Of a stretch of DNA of 64,000 bases, positions 42,673 through 52,885 are shown piece by piece (position 1 is the stretch's first letter; each line of letters opens with the position of its first letter). Origin of the DNA: an uncultured Altererythrobacter sp. (lineage in GTDB: Bacteria; Pseudomonadota; Alphaproteobacteria; Sphingomonadales; Sphingomonadaceae); the NCBI GenBank assembly GCA_913056125.1, contig CAJXNC010000008.1:57410-121409 (forward strand), written 5' to 3'. The notes below the pieces were generated by a model. That model searched no databases, had not been told where the DNA came from, and worked only from the letters and a program-made list of their open reading frames with translations. The position numbers and the translations under genes were made by a program.

Positions 42673-45444
42673 TCAACCATGCGCGCCGAAAATGTTCGCG
42701 ATGGAGGTCGAGATGCGTAGCGACAGCGCATAGGCTGTTTCGATCGGGTCGATGAAATCACGCCTGATATGCTCGTATCCCTCATCCTTGCCTTCCGGGT
42801 AATCGGTCGGCTCGTCGAGCTGGAAGTCGGCAATGCTGGGGAAGCTGGTCGGGAAGGTGCGCCTGAGCTGAGTCAGCGCTTCCTCGATACGCAGGGTGAA
42901 GACCATCTCCAGAACGTCGTCGCGGCTGATGTCGTTCGCCCGGCTGAAAACCGGGATGCTGACCGCGCGGATGAACATGTGCTGGAACAGCGCCAGCCGC
43001 AAAGCCTGCAACACGCCGATATGGCGGCGCTGGTCCTCGCGCTCTTCCGCCGGGCTTTCATCGGGTACGAGGTCGAGCAGGCGATGCAGTTTGAGCGCAT
43101 CGACGCGCAAGCGGCTGGCGAGGCGGCGGAATACGCCGACCCTGTCATCCTTGACCAGATATTCGGCCAGCCCCTCGCAGGCGATGGTGAGGTGGCTTTC
43201 GGTGCCGCGATAGGGGCGGCTGGCCCAGTATGCCGAGTTGAACAGTTCTCCATAGGCGGCCACGGTCTTGACGCTGGCGAGAGCGTTGGAACAGCGCACC
43301 AGGCGGATCAGCTGGCGGCCGCGCTCGCTCTCGCGCAGCAGGGCGGCGACCTCGTCATAATTGCCTTCCGAGGCATGGCCGATCCCGGCGATCACGTTCA
43401 CCGGATAGCCGAGCTGCTGCAGGATCGCATTGTGCGGGATGGCACGGATCTGCCGCAGGCTCATCTCGCGATCGGCATTGATGTCGCTCTGGCGCCGCGA
43501 GACGCGGCTGCCCGTGGGATTGAGCAGGCCGAGGCCGAACGCCGTGATCGCGCGGCTATAAGTCCGGCTTTCGAGATGCTCGCGCTGGTGGTCGCGGATC
43601 GCGCGGTAGAAATCGAGGCTGAGATCGGTGCGGCGGTAGAAGATGTCCTTGGGCGCATCGACATCGGTATAGGCCGGGCGGATCGTGGCGATGCGGGTGA
43701 GCAGCGCCAGCGCCAGTTCGGGTGTCGAGAACCACAGATAGCCGTCACCGCCCTGGAAGCTTACTTCGGGTTCCAGCGTGATCCCGGCGCGGGCGAAGCG
43801 GCGCTTGGCCCAGGGGCTGAGCGGCCATGTCAGCCGGTCTTCCAGGCTGGTGGGGTGCGCGCCGCGGCCCATGCTTTCGCCATGCGTGTTGAAGATCAGC
43901 GCGCAGACATCTTCCATGCCGTTCTTGGCCATGGCTTCGGCAAGGCGGCCCTGCAGGCGCTCGATGGCGAGGCTGGCGGGAATCTGGCCGACAAAGCGCC
44001 CGGCATCGGAAAAGCCGGTCTGCACCGAGACGCGTCCGCGGGTGCGGGCATAGTCGCGGTAGATTTCCTCCGACAGCAATTCGTCGAGGAAGCGCCCGCC
44101 ATGTTCGAGCGCGCTTTCGGTCTCGAACAGGGGCGAGATATCGACCTTGTCCTCGATCCCGAACAGTTTGGCGAAATAGAGCGCGGCGAGGATCGTGGCC
44201 GGGTCCTCGCACTCGGCGATCAGCATGCGGATCGGCGCATCGGCGTCGATATGGGCAAGGATCTGCGCCATGGCGAGGAACTGGCGGATGGCGGTGCTGC
44301 TCTCGATAGCGAGTGCACCGAAATTGCTTCGATGCGGAGTTACTTCGCTGATCGCCTTGCGCAGATGGACGATGGCGCCCTTGCTCGACAGGTCGATCGC
44401 GCCCGAGGGGTCGAGCTTGCGGCGGATCGCATTGTTGAGCTGCTTGGCGTTCACGCGGAAATGGATCCAGCCCATGCCCAGCCCGTCGGCGCACATGCTG
44501 GCGGCCAGCGTTTTGAGCGCAACGGCGCGTTCGCCGCCCACCTCATTCGCCTCGGCTTCCAGCGCATCGATAAAGGGCTTGAGCGAGAGCAGCTTGCGCG
44601 GATCGCGCGCGGTCAGCCGGTTGGCGGCAACCGACAGGGCGGCGGGATCGGACAGGTCGGCGGCGAAATCCGCCGCGCGTTCCTTGGCGTAATCGCTGGC
44701 CGGCCTGAGCTCGCCGAGCAGTCTGTGCGCGGGATCGATGGCCTCCAACTTGGCACAATAGAGCTCGAGCCGCTGGGCCTTTTCCGACAGGCGGAAGCCG
44801 ATCGAGTTGGACCAGGTGATATCGGTGCGCCCGTCCATGTCGTAGCCGACCCAGCTGGCGAAGCGGAATGGCAGCGGGGCGAGGTCATGCCAATCCTCGG
44901 GCCAAGTTGCCTGAGCATGGGCGAGTACCTGGGAAACGATCTCGTCGCGCGCACCCTGGGCATGGGCGATGGCGCGCATGGCCCGCTCGTGCTCGAAGGC
45001 GAGCGTGACGTTTGGCCTTTCCTCCCCGACGACCGAAGGATCTACCGGCTTTTCGGTGCCGGCGGCCCTTGCCACCGCATCCGACTGCCCCGGCGTCAGC
45101 AGGAAGGTCGGATGCGCAGTGAACACGGCGTGAAGTTGCGGGCTTTCCCAGCGACTCTTGAAAGAGGCGAAGTCTACCTCGGTCAGGGCTGCGGCGAGGT
45201 CTGCCTGGTTATCGTCCTTGTCGACCGGCGCGACCATGCGGTGCAGGCGCTTGGCACGCTTGCCCAGCGCATGCTCCTCCAACTCGTCGATGATCGCGGC
45301 GCATTCGCCAAGCGTCAGCTCGCCATTTTCGAGCATCCGCGAAAGATCGAGCGAAAGCTGGAAGACCGGATTGAAGAGCGGTGTATCCTCCGTGCGCAGG
45401 TGGTTCTCCTGCAGGCGGGATATCAGTTCTGCGACGCTCTTCAT
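42673..45444 (-). CDS. ppc: Phosphoenolpyruvate carboxylase family protein, divergent active site
   Basis: 923 residues with full-length PEPcase similarity. PEPC makes oxaloacetate from PEP and bicarbonate. The first catalytic His is kept (FTAHPT) and a metal-binding Glu is seen in DISPLFETE, but canonical TAHPTE reads AHPTF, the GYSDSxKDxG loop reads GFSDAGRFVG (Lys to Arg) and the FHGRGGxxGRGG loop reads FNTHGESMGRGAHP (His to Asn, first Arg lost). It overlaps eda by 4 bases (ATGA), so it is the last cistron of the Entner-Doudoroff operon. It may be a working variant or a related enzyme with another substrate. Confidence 0.85.
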   Translation of the reverse strand: MKSVAELISRLQENHLRTEDTPLFNPVFQLSLDLSRMLENGELTLGECAAIIDELEEHALGKRAKRLHRMVAPVDKDDNQADLAAALTEVDFASFKSRWESPQLHAVFTAHPTFLLTPGQSDAVARAAGTEKPVDPSVVGEERPNVTLAFEHERAMRAIAHAQGARDEIVSQVLAHAQATWPEDWHDLAPLPFRFASWVGYDMDGRTDITWSNSIGFRLSEKAQRLELYCAKLEAIDPAHRLLGELRPASDYAKERAADFAADLSDPAALSVAANRLTARDPRKLLSLKPFIDALEAEANEVGGERAVALKTLAASMCADGLGMGWIHFRVNAKQLNNAIRRKLDPSGAIDLSSKGAIVHLRKAISEVTPHRSNFGALAIESSTAIRQFLAMAQILAHIDADAPIRMLIAECEDPATILAALYFAKLFGIEDKVDISPLFETESALEHGGRFLDELLSEEIYRDYARTRGRVSVQTGFSDAGRFVGQIPASLAIERLQGRLAEAMAKNGMEDVCALIFNTHGESMGRGAHPTSLEDRLTWPLSPWAKRRFARAGITLEPEVSFQGGDGYLWFSTPELALALLTRIATIRPAYTDVDAPKDIFYRRTDLSLDFYRAIRDHQREHLESRTYSRAITAFGLGLLNPTGSRVSRRQSDINADREMSLRQIRAIPHNAILQQLGYPVNVIAGIGHASEGNYDEVAALLRESERGRQLIRLVRCSNALASVKTVAAYGELFNSAYWASRPYRGTESHLTIACEGLAEYLVKDDRVGVFRRLASRLRVDALKLHRLLDLVPDESPAEEREDQRRHIGVLQALRLALFQHMFIRAVSIPVFSRANDISRDDVLEMVFTLRIEEALTQLRRTFPTSFPSIADFQLDEPTDYPEGKDEGYEHIRRDFIDPIETAYALSLRISTSIANIFGAHG

Positions 45445-46052
45445 GCGCCGAGGCTCGCTGCTTCGCTGGCCAGCCTCTCAATCTCCGCCGGGCTGGCGCC
45501 CTTGGGCGCGACCCAGCTGCCACCCACACACAGCACCGGATCAAGGTCCAGCCAACTGGGCGCAGTTTCGTAGGAAATTCCACCAGTCGGACAGAACTTG
45601 CACTCGTAGAAGGGCGCGGAAAGCGCCTTCAGTGCCGGAATGCCGCCCGATGCCGTGGCAGGGAAAAACTTGAAGTGATCGAGGCCCATATCCATGCCGC
45701 GCATGATATCGCCAGCATTGGCGACGCCGGGAAGGAAGGGAATTCCGGACTTTATCGCTGCATTGCCCAGCGGTTCTGTCAGGCCGGGCGAAACGATAAA
45801 TTCCGCGCCTGCCGCCAGTGCATCCTCAAGCTGGTTCTTGTTGGTAACGGTTCCTGCACCGACGATGGCGCCCTTGACCAGGTTCATGCGTTTGATGACC
45901 TCCAGTGCGCCTTCGGTCCGCAAGGTCACTTCGAGGACATTGAGTCCGCCCGCAACCAGCGCTTCGGCAATGGCGCGCGCTTCGCTCACATCCTCGATCA
46001 CCAGCACCGGGATGACCGGCGCCATGCGCATGATCTTTTCGATATCGTTCAT
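45441..46052 (-). CDS. eda: KDPG/KHG aldolase
   Basis: 203 residues from ATG 46052, coupled to glk by ATGA and to the following gene by another ATGA. Splits 2-keto-3-deoxy-6-phosphogluconate to pyruvate and glyceraldehyde-3-phosphate. Schiff-base Lys in DHFKFFPATASGG, catalytic Glu in LEVTLRTEGAL, and the phosphate loop CPTGGIS are present. Typical length for the family. Confidence 0.95.
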   Translation of the reverse strand: MNDIEKIMRMAPVIPVLVIEDVSEARAIAEALVAGGLNVLEVTLRTEGALEVIKRMNLVKGAIVGAGTVTNKNQLEDALAAGAEFIVSPGLTEPLGNAAIKSGIPFLPGVANAGDIMRGMDMGLDHFKFFPATASGGIPALKALSAPFYECKFCPTGGISYETAPSWLDLDPVLCVGGSWVAPKGASPAEIERLASEAASLGA

Positions 46053-47017
46053 CGGCAATGCTCCATGGCAAAGGCTGCGGCGGCGCCAAACAGTCCGGGC
46101 TGGGGATGGGTAATGAGCTTGATCGGGATGCTGCGCATCAGCCCCTGGTAGCGCCCCTTGAAACAGAAGCGGTCTTCGAAGCCCGAGCGCGGCAGCACGT
46201 CGCGCAGGCGCAGGCCAAGCCCGCCCGCAAGGACCACCGCGCTTGCGCCATGGGCGAGGGCAAAATCGCCCGTCACGCTGCCCAGCGTCATGCAAAAATG
46301 CTGCATGGCGGCGACCGACAGGCTGTCTTCCCCGGCAAGCGCCGCCTTCCATATTTCGACATCTTCACGCGGGCCGTTGCTGCGCCCTTCGAGCTCGGCC
46401 AGCACCTCGTAGATTGTGACAATGCCGGGGCCAGAATTGACCCTTTCCGTCGAGACGCGGACATACATGCCGCGCAGCTTGGCAAATATTGCGTCGTCGA
46501 TCGCATCGATGGGGGCGAAATCCACGTGGCCGCCCTCGGTCGCCTGCACATGATAGCCATCCGCCATGCGGTGGAAATGCGCCACGCCCAGGCCGGTGCC
46601 GGGGCCGATCACGCTGACCGTGCCCGTTTTCGGCAATCCCTTGTTCGGCCCGGCGATATGCACCAGCCGGTCTTCCGGAACATTGGCCACCGCATGGGCA
46701 ACGGCCGCGAAATCGTTCATCACGCTGACCCGGTCGATATCGAGCTGTTCGTCCAGCGCGCCGGTATTGATGACCCAGCTATTGTTGGTCATGCGCACGA
46801 CCTGGCCTGTTACCGGCCCGGCAATGGCAATGGCTGCGGCACGGGGCAGGGCGCGGCCCAGCTCCTTCTCGAAGGCCTCCCACGCAGTCTGCAGGCTGAC
46901 ATGGTCATCGGTGTGCAGCGTGATCGGTTCGTCCAGCGTTACGGTGCCGTTGCCATCCACGCGGGCTACGGCGAAGCGGGCATGGGTGCCGCCGATATCG
47001 ACTGCGACCAGCTCCAT
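46049..47017 (-). CDS. glk: Glucokinase
   Basis: 322 residues from ATG 47017 (AGAAGG upstream), the ROK-related bacterial hexokinase. ATP site VDIGGTHARFAV at the start, catalytic Asp in VSVMNDFAAVAHAV, GPGTGLGVAHFH, EGGHVDFAP, and GASAVVLAGGLGLRL. It phosphorylates glucose to feed the Entner-Doudoroff route. It starts 16 bases after edd and overlaps eda by 4 bases. Confidence 0.94.
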   Translation of the reverse strand: MELVAVDIGGTHARFAVARVDGNGTVTLDEPITLHTDDHVSLQTAWEAFEKELGRALPRAAAIAIAGPVTGQVVRMTNNSWVINTGALDEQLDIDRVSVMNDFAAVAHAVANVPEDRLVHIAGPNKGLPKTGTVSVIGPGTGLGVAHFHRMADGYHVQATEGGHVDFAPIDAIDDAIFAKLRGMYVRVSTERVNSGPGIVTIYEVLAELEGRSNGPREDVEIWKAALAGEDSLSVAAMQHFCMTLGSVTGDFALAHGASAVVLAGGLGLRLRDVLPRSGFEDRFCFKGRYQGLMRSIPIKLITHPQPGLFGAAAAFAMEHCR

Positions 47018-47033
47018 CAAAGGCCTTCTCTCA

Positions 47034-48851
47034 TCATAGTCCGGCCGCTGCGAGCATGGCGCTGCCGCCCTTTTCGGCTTCATCGGCGCCAGCTCGGAAC
47101 ATGGCGAAGATCTCGCGGCCCGTGCCGGTAGCCGGGGGAGGGGCTTCGGCCGGAGTGCGCGTAGAAAGGTCGGCCGTGGTCGAAAGCGTGCCATTGGTGG
47201 CGCACAGCTTCACCACATCGCCATCGCGCAGCAGCGAGAGCGGCCCGCCACCGAGCGCTTCGGGCGAACAATGGATGGCTGCCGGTACCTTGCCCGATGC
47301 ACCCGACATGCGCCCGTCTGTCACCAGCGCGACGCGGTATCCGCGATCCTGCAAGACGCCGAGCGGCGGGGTCAGCGCGTGCAATTCGGGCATGCCATTG
47401 GCGCGCGGACCCTGGAAGCGGACCACCACGACCACGTCCCTGTCCAGTTCGCCTGCCTTGAAGGCATCGGCGACCTGCTTCTGGTCGGAGAAGACGCGGC
47501 AAGGCGCCTCGATCGTGTAGCGATCCTCGGTCACGGCACTGGTCTTGAAACAGGCGCGGCCGAGATTGCCCTCGACCAGCCGCATGCCGCCATCGGGCTG
47601 GAACGGATTGTCGACCGTGCTCAGCATCTCGGTATCGCCGCTTTCACCGATATCGCGCCAGGCAAGCGTGCCATTGTCGAGCCAGGGTTCACGGCCATAG
47701 TCCTTGAGACCGTTCTCGCCAGCCACGGTCAAGATATCGCCATGGACGAGCCCGGCGGAAAGCAGTTCCTTGATGACGTAGCCGATCCCGCCCGCGGCGT
47801 GGAAATGGTTCACGTCGCCCGAGCCATTGGGATAGACGCGCGCCAGCAGCGGTATGGCGGAGGAAAGCTCGGCCAGGTCGGTCCAGTCTATGGTGATGCC
47901 GGCAGCGCGAGCGAAGGCCGGGATGTGGATCGCATGATTTGTCGATCCGCCCGTGGCGAGCAGGCCGACGGCCGCATTCACCACTGCCTTTTCGTCCACC
48001 ACCTTGGCCAGCGGACGGTAATCGTTCCCGCCGCTGGTGATGGCGGCAAGCCGATGCATGGCCGCGCGGTCCAGCTCCTGCCGCAGCGGGGTGCCGGGCT
48101 GGACGAAGGCAGCGCCGGGCATGTGCAGGCCCATGAATTCCATCATCATCTGGTTGGAATTGGCTGTGCCGTAAAAGGTGCAGGTGCCTGCCGAGTGGTA
48201 GCTCTTGCTTTCGCTTTCGAGCAGTTCGGCGCGCCCGACCTTGCCCTCTGCATAGAGCTGGCGGACGGCCTGCTTTTCCTTGTTGGGAATGCCGCTCGGC
48301 ATCGGGCCGCTGGGCACGAACATGGCGGGCAGCCAGCCGAAGCGCAGCGAGCCCATCAGCAGGCCGGGCACGATCTTGTCGCAAATGCCGAGCAGGGCGA
48401 CCGAATCATACATCAGGTGCGAGAGGCCGACGCCGGTTGCGAGCGCGATCACGTCGCGGCTGAACAGGGAAAGCTCCATGCCCTCCTGGCCCTGCGTCAC
48501 CCCGTCGCACATGGCCGGCGTGGCGCCTGCGACCTGCGCCGTGGCGCCGACTTCGCGGGCATAGATCTTCAGCCGCGGCGGATAGGCGCCATAGGGCTGG
48601 TGGGCGGAAATCGTGTCATTATAGGCAGATATGACGCCGATATTGGGCCCGGCCTGCGTGGCAATGGACTGCTTGTCTTCCTCCGCGGCGGCAAAGCCAT
48701 GCGCGAGGTTGGAGCAGGGCAGGGCGGTGTTGCGGTCCCGGTGGCGTTCCGCCTCTTCCTCCATCAGCGCGATATAGGCTGCGCGGCTGTCCTTCGACCT
48801 TTCGATGATCCGGTCGGTAACGTGATCGAGGACGGGATGGAGATAGGTCAT
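47034..48851 (-). CDS. edd: 6-phosphogluconate dehydratase
   Basis: 605 residues, the [4Fe-4S] dehydratase of the Entner-Doudoroff pathway. Family motifs [66 protein letters not shown] and [18 protein letters not shown] are intact, with the cluster Cys residues in CDGVTQG, GICDK and GTCTF. It is 9 bases after zwf and 16 bases before glk. Confidence 0.96.
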   Translation of the reverse strand: MTYLHPVLDHVTDRIIERSKDSRAAYIALMEEEAERHRDRNTALPCSNLAHGFAAAEEDKQSIATQAGPNIGVISAYNDTISAHQPYGAYPPRLKIYAREVGATAQVAGATPAMCDGVTQGQEGMELSLFSRDVIALATGVGLSHLMYDSVALLGICDKIVPGLLMGSLRFGWLPAMFVPSGPMPSGIPNKEKQAVRQLYAEGKVGRAELLESESKSYHSAGTCTFYGTANSNQMMMEFMGLHMPGAAFVQPGTPLRQELDRAAMHRLAAITSGGNDYRPLAKVVDEKAVVNAAVGLLATGGSTNHAIHIPAFARAAGITIDWTDLAELSSAIPLLARVYPNGSGDVNHFHAAGGIGYVIKELLSAGLVHGDILTVAGENGLKDYGREPWLDNGTLAWRDIGESGDTEMLSTVDNPFQPDGGMRLVEGNLGRACFKTSAVTEDRYTIEAPCRVFSDQKQVADAFKAGELDRDVVVVVRFQGPRANGMPELHALTPPLGVLQDRGYRVALVTDGRMSGASGKVPAAIHCSPEALGGGPLSLLRDGDVVKLCATNGTLSTTADLSTRTPAEAPPPATGTGREIFAMFRAGADEAEKGGSAMLAAAGL

Positions 48852-48860
48852 GGGCGTTTC

Positions 48861-50291
48861 CTATTCATGCCAGCTTACCCCGTCTCGTTCGGTCAGGGCG
48901 ATGGCGGCGCTCGGCCCCCAGGAGCCGGCGGTATAGGTCTTGGGCGTCAGTCCGTCATCGGCCCAGGTCTTGCGGATGGCATCGATCCAGCGCCATTGCG
49001 CCTCTACCTCGTCGCGGCGGACGAACAGCGTCTGGTCGCCATGGATCAAATCGAGCAGAAGCCGCTCGTATGCGATGCGCTTGTGCTTGCCGGTAAAGGC
49101 ATCGGGCATGGCGATATCGAGCGGGACGGAGCGCAGGCTCATGCCTTCCTGCTCGAGGCCGGGGACCTTTGCCATCAAGGTGAAAGAGATGTTCTCCTCC
49201 GGCTGGATACCGATCAACAGGGCATTGGGTTTGAGCCGCGCATCGGTGAAGATCGAGTGCGGCACCTGCTTGAACTGGACCAGGATCTCGGTCACGCGGC
49301 GGTGCAGGCGCTTGCCGGTGCGCAGGTAGAAAGGCACGCCGCGCCAGCGCCAATTGTCGACATGGGCCTTCAGCGCGACGAAAGTCTCGGTGTCCGAATG
49401 CTTGCCCAGTTCCTCGTCATAGCCGGGGACGATTTCGCCTCCGCTGGCGCCGCCGCGATACTGGCCGGTGACGCTTTCTTCCACGCTGATCGGACGCAGC
49501 GCACGCAGCACCTTCACCTTCTCGTCGCGCACCGCATCGGCGGTGAAGCTGGATGGCGGCTCCATTGCCACCAAAGCGAGGAGCTGGAGCATGTGGTTCT
49601 GCACCATGTCCCTGAGGGCGCCCGAATCGTCGTAATAGGCGACGCGGCTTTCCAGCCCGACCGTCTCCGCCACGGTGATCTGCACATGGTCGATATATTG
49701 GCTGCGCCAGAGCGGCTCGAACATCAGATTGGCGAAGCGCAGGGCAAGCAGGTTCTGAACCGTCTCCTTGCCGAGATAGTGGTCGATGCGGAAAATGCGG
49801 TCCTCCGGGAAAGCCTCGGCCACGGCATCGTTGATCTCGCAGCTCGAGGCGAAATCGGTGCCAAGCGGTTTTTCCAGGCTGATGCGCGCGCCTTCCCCCG
49901 CAAGCCCCGCCGCCTGCAGGCCCTGGATGGTCGGCTTGAACAGGCTTGGCGCGGTCGAGAGGAAGATGGCGAGGTCATCGCCCGGACCGGTCTTCTCGGC
50001 CAGTTCCTTGTATCCCTCGGGCGTGGTGACATCGAGATGCTGGTATGACAGGCGGTTGAGGAAGTCCGCCATGTGGCCGCGGCGTTCGGGCGGCATATGC
50101 TTTTCCAGCGCATCGCGGGCGAAGTTGCGAAACTCGCTATCGCTCATTTCCGAGCGCGCAGTGCCGACAATCCGCAGGTTCTCGGAAATCAGCTCATCGG
50201 TGTGCAATGCGCAAAGGCTGGGCAACAGCATGCGCTGAGAAAGGTCCCCGGTAGCGCCGAAGAGGAGGAGAGTGTGGGCCTTCGCCGTCAT
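48861..50291 (-). CDS. zwf: Glucose-6-phosphate dehydrogenase
   Basis: 476 residues. NADP(+)-binding LFGATGDLSQRMLLPSLCAL, catalytic RIDHYLGKETVQNLLALRFAN with the His/Lys pair, and EPLWRSQYIDHVQITVAET. First gene of the operon zwf-edd-glk-eda-ppc-like; pgl, often part of such operons, is missing. Start ATG 50291 after GAGGACC. Confidence 0.96.
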   Translation of the reverse strand: MTAKAHTLLLFGATGDLSQRMLLPSLCALHTDELISENLRIVGTARSEMSDSEFRNFARDALEKHMPPERRGHMADFLNRLSYQHLDVTTPEGYKELAEKTGPGDDLAIFLSTAPSLFKPTIQGLQAAGLAGEGARISLEKPLGTDFASSCEINDAVAEAFPEDRIFRIDHYLGKETVQNLLALRFANLMFEPLWRSQYIDHVQITVAETVGLESRVAYYDDSGALRDMVQNHMLQLLALVAMEPPSSFTADAVRDEKVKVLRALRPISVEESVTGQYRGGASGGEIVPGYDEELGKHSDTETFVALKAHVDNWRWRGVPFYLRTGKRLHRRVTEILVQFKQVPHSIFTDARLKPNALLIGIQPEENISFTLMAKVPGLEQEGMSLRSVPLDIAMPDAFTGKHKRIAYERLLLDLIHGDQTLFVRRDEVEAQWRWIDAIRKTWADDGLTPKTYTAGSWGPSAAIALTERDGVSWHE

Positions 50292-50391
50292 GCATGGTCC
50301 TCGCAGTTTCAGGAACGCACACTAACGCGCGATCATGCTGCACTGCAATAGAAGCTTTTGCACGAATTTCCGGGCGCATAGGCCGGGCAGG

Positions 50392-51192
50392 TCAGGCGCA
50401 GTGGCTGACGGTGACCTCGCTCCAGTCGAAGCGGCACAGGCCGAAAGGCGTGAGGAAACTGACATCGGCAGCATCGCGGCCCACGCCGATCTTTACCGTA
50501 TGCTCCGGGTCGGCCATGCCGGTTGCATCGACAAGGTACCAGGCACCGCCGCCATCTACTTCCGGATCGTCGAGGAATACCTCGGCAATGGCGTGGAAAT
50601 CGGGCGGGTTCACGCCCGGTGCGAAGCAACTGACATAGCGCGCGGGAATTGCTGCCGCGCGGGCAAAGGCGACCATGACATGCGCATAGTCGCGGCACAC
50701 GCCGCGCCTTTCGAGGAAGCTGTCGATCGCCGTCGTTGCCGTGGTGCTGGCCCCTGGCTCATAGGTAAAATGGTCCGAGATCCAGTCGCGCATGGCGGCG
50801 ATCTTCGCCCCGCCTTCGAGATGGCCGAAGGTTTCCGCCACGAAGGAATGCAGCCGGTCCGCCTGGCAGTAGCGCGAATCGAACAGGTACTCAGCCGCCT
50901 CGCCGGGCAGTTCGTGCGGATCGAGTCGGGCAAGCGAGGCGATGTCGTGGATTACCCGCTCGACCTCGACCGTCGCCCAATAGCCGACCGAGAAGGGGCC
51001 CTCGGCGCGCACCCAGACTCGCTCGCCGATATTGGCCTGCGCGGGGACACGGGCGAGGTGGATCGCCTGGGCAAACTGCGTTTCGCAGGAAAGCACTTTC
51101 TGCTCGGGAATGGCGGCGGCCTCGAACTGCAGCAGGACATCTCCCGGCTGGTCGAGATGGAAGGCGAATCGGGCACAAATTTCGACGGGCAT
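50392..51192 (-). CDS. Transglutaminase-like cysteine protease family protein
   Basis: 266 residues from ATG 51192. The Cys-His-Asp triad of the transglutaminase core is read as RRGVCRDYAHVMVAFARAAAIPARYV, FHAIAEVFLDD and WYLVDATG. An N-terminal domain of about 100 residues with mixed beta content precedes it. No signal peptide is seen. Substrate is unknown. It is encoded alone on the minus strand between zwf and yjbQ. Confidence 0.9.
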   Translation of the reverse strand: MPVEICARFAFHLDQPGDVLLQFEAAAIPEQKVLSCETQFAQAIHLARVPAQANIGERVWVRAEGPFSVGYWATVEVERVIHDIASLARLDPHELPGEAAEYLFDSRYCQADRLHSFVAETFGHLEGGAKIAAMRDWISDHFTYEPGASTTATTAIDSFLERRGVCRDYAHVMVAFARAAAIPARYVSCFAPGVNPPDFHAIAEVFLDDPEVDGGGAWYLVDATGMADPEHTVKIGVGRDAADVSFLTPFGLCRFDWSEVTVSHCA

Positions 51193-51248
51193 ACGGCCTG
51201 CTAACGGGCGAGTGTGACAGTGGTTTCGCGGGGAAAGCGGATTCGTGG

Positions 51249-51665
51249 CTATTCGCCTGAAATATGCGCCGCGACCTGTCGCCTGTGCGGCATGGCGCGG
51301 TGTTCGGCAAGATAGATTCCCTGCCATGTTCCTAGCATCATGCGGCCATTCGACACCGGGATCTGCAGGCTCTCGCCCGTCAGCAAGGTGCGGATATGGG
51401 CGGGCATGTCGTCCGGCCCCTCATCGTCATGCTCGTATTGCGGGCCCTCTGGCGCGACCTTTTCGAGCCAGCGGAGGATATCGCGCTTCACTGCGGGGGC
51501 GGCATTCTCGTTGATGAGGAGCGACGCCGAGGTGTGGCGGCAGAACAGCGTGACAAGGCCGGTCTCGATGCCGGTCGCGGCGACCCATTGCGCGACCTCG
51601 CCGGTGAACTCGACCAGCGCCTTGCCGGAGGTGGAAATGGTGAATGTATTCGTGATGTGAGGCAT
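51249..51665 (-). CDS. YjbQ/UPF0047 secondary thiamine-phosphate synthase enzyme
   Basis: 138 residues from ATG 51665 (MPHITNTFTI...). Signature features are CRHTSASLLINENA, HDDEGPDDMPAHIRTLLTGESLQIPVSNGRMMLGTWQGIYLAEHR. The family includes proteins with weak thiamine-phosphate synthase activity; their physiological role is not settled. An in-frame ATG at 51701 is a possible longer start. Confidence 0.9.
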   Translation of the reverse strand: MPHITNTFTISTSGKALVEFTGEVAQWVAATGIETGLVTLFCRHTSASLLINENAAPAVKRDILRWLEKVAPEGPQYEHDDEGPDDMPAHIRTLLTGESLQIPVSNGRMMLGTWQGIYLAEHRAMPHRRQVAAHISGE

Positions 51666-51771
51666 GGCAGGGAGTGTAGCGTGAAGCGGGTCCCACGTCA
51701 TTGCTTGCCCTGGGGGCGACCATTGCGTGGAGCAATGCGCGTGATTAGCGTGTTCGCGCGGAAGGGAGAAA

Positions 51772-52710
51772 ATGCGCGTAGCGACCTTCAACCTGCAAAG
51801 GCTGCGTCTTCGCTTGCGCGATGGAAGGGCGCAATTCGACGGTGCAAGCGATAGCGATGTCCCGGGTGCCGGGAACATCGCTTCGCCCGTCCTGGACCGC
51901 ATGGACCGGGAATTGACTGCCATGGTCATCCGTCATCTCGATGCCGATGTTATCGCCTTGCAGGAAGTCTTCGACCAGCAGACATTGGACCGGTTTCACG
52001 ACGAATTCCTTGCCGATGGTACAGTCGAACCCTGGCCACATCGCATTTGCATGGAAGGCAATGACGGCCGGGGTTTCGACGTCGCCCTGCTAAGTCGGCT
52101 CCCGCTCCACGATGTTCGTAGCCATGCGGCGGTGACCTGCGCGGATCTGGGCCTCGAACCGCTCACCGGACACGATCCGACAGAACGCATATTTCGCCGG
52201 GACTGCCTTCGGGCGCGCATCGGCCCGCTGACGATCTATGTCTGCCATTTCAAGGCGCCTTACCCGGACAGGGATCGCTCCTTCTTCCTGCGCCGACGCG
52301 AAGCGGAAGCGGTGCGATTGCTGGTTGAGCAAGATATGGCGGGGCTGCACGAACCCCGCTGGCTGATCGCTGGCGACCTCAACGAGCACACAGCCGGGCA
52401 AGAGAGTGAGGAGGTGGCGATTGCGCCCCTTCTCGATGACGAATTCGCCGTCGATCTTGTCGAACGTATTCCGAAGGGCGAGCGCTGGACCTACCGCGAT
52501 CCCGCGACTGGGCTCTATTCCCATCCAGACAGGCTGCTGGCATCGCCTGCGCTTGCTGCCGCGTTCCCGGATGCCGTCCCGAAGACCTTGCGTGAGGGAC
52601 TGGAACTGGCCGTGTCCCAATTCAAGGGGCCCCATCTTGCCGGAGTTGGAGACAGTCGACCGCATGCCAGTGACCATGCAGCTCTCTGGATGGATCTTAC
52701 CGGTTTGTGA
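51772..52710 (+). CDS. Endonuclease/exonuclease/phosphatase family protein
   Basis: 312 residues with the EEP fold: N-terminal MRVATFNLQRLRLRL, VIALQEVFDQQTL with the catalytic Glu, FDVALLSRLPL, the Asp-Asn pair in IAGDLNEH, and the terminal SDHAALWM Asp-His. Substrate (DNA, lipid or phosphodiester) cannot be told. No signal peptide, so probably cytoplasmic. Ribosome site AAGGGAGA. It diverges from yjbQ with about 100 bases between. Confidence 0.9.
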   Translation: MRVATFNLQRLRLRLRDGRAQFDGASDSDVPGAGNIASPVLDRMDRELTAMVIRHLDADVIALQEVFDQQTLDRFHDEFLADGTVEPWPHRICMEGNDGRGFDVALLSRLPLHDVRSHAAVTCADLGLEPLTGHDPTERIFRRDCLRARIGPLTIYVCHFKAPYPDRDRSFFLRRREAEAVRLLVEQDMAGLHEPRWLIAGDLNEHTAGQESEEVAIAPLLDDEFAVDLVERIPKGERWTYRDPATGLYSHPDRLLASPALAAAFPDAVPKTLREGLELAVSQFKGPHLAGVGDSRPHASDHAALWMDLTGL

Positions 52711-52885
52711 TCGGATCGACAGGATTGGTGGCAGTCGCCTTTCCTACTTCGCCGCCATCTGCCTAGGTCACTCCATGCGTTTGCACGGCCTCAATTTGAT
52801 TTCCAACCACCTGAATAGACGCGGCTTTTGTCCGCCGGGAGGGGAAGAGTTTTCCCGTCCAGGACAGTGTGTCAGGTGTGAGGGG

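Noticed and set aside
42769..45573. A 934-codon plus-strand open frame opposite the PEP carboxylase gene
   Set aside because: The minus-strand product shows recognisable PEPC motifs and is coupled to eda; the plus-strand frame has none.
47271..50048. A 925-codon plus-strand open frame across edd and zwf
   Set aside because: It crosses two well supported genes on the other strand and has no domain or ribosome site.
52711..52885. Possible terminator after rimO
   Set aside because: Only about 5 bp of imperfect stem around GGGAA...TTCCC; not convincing.
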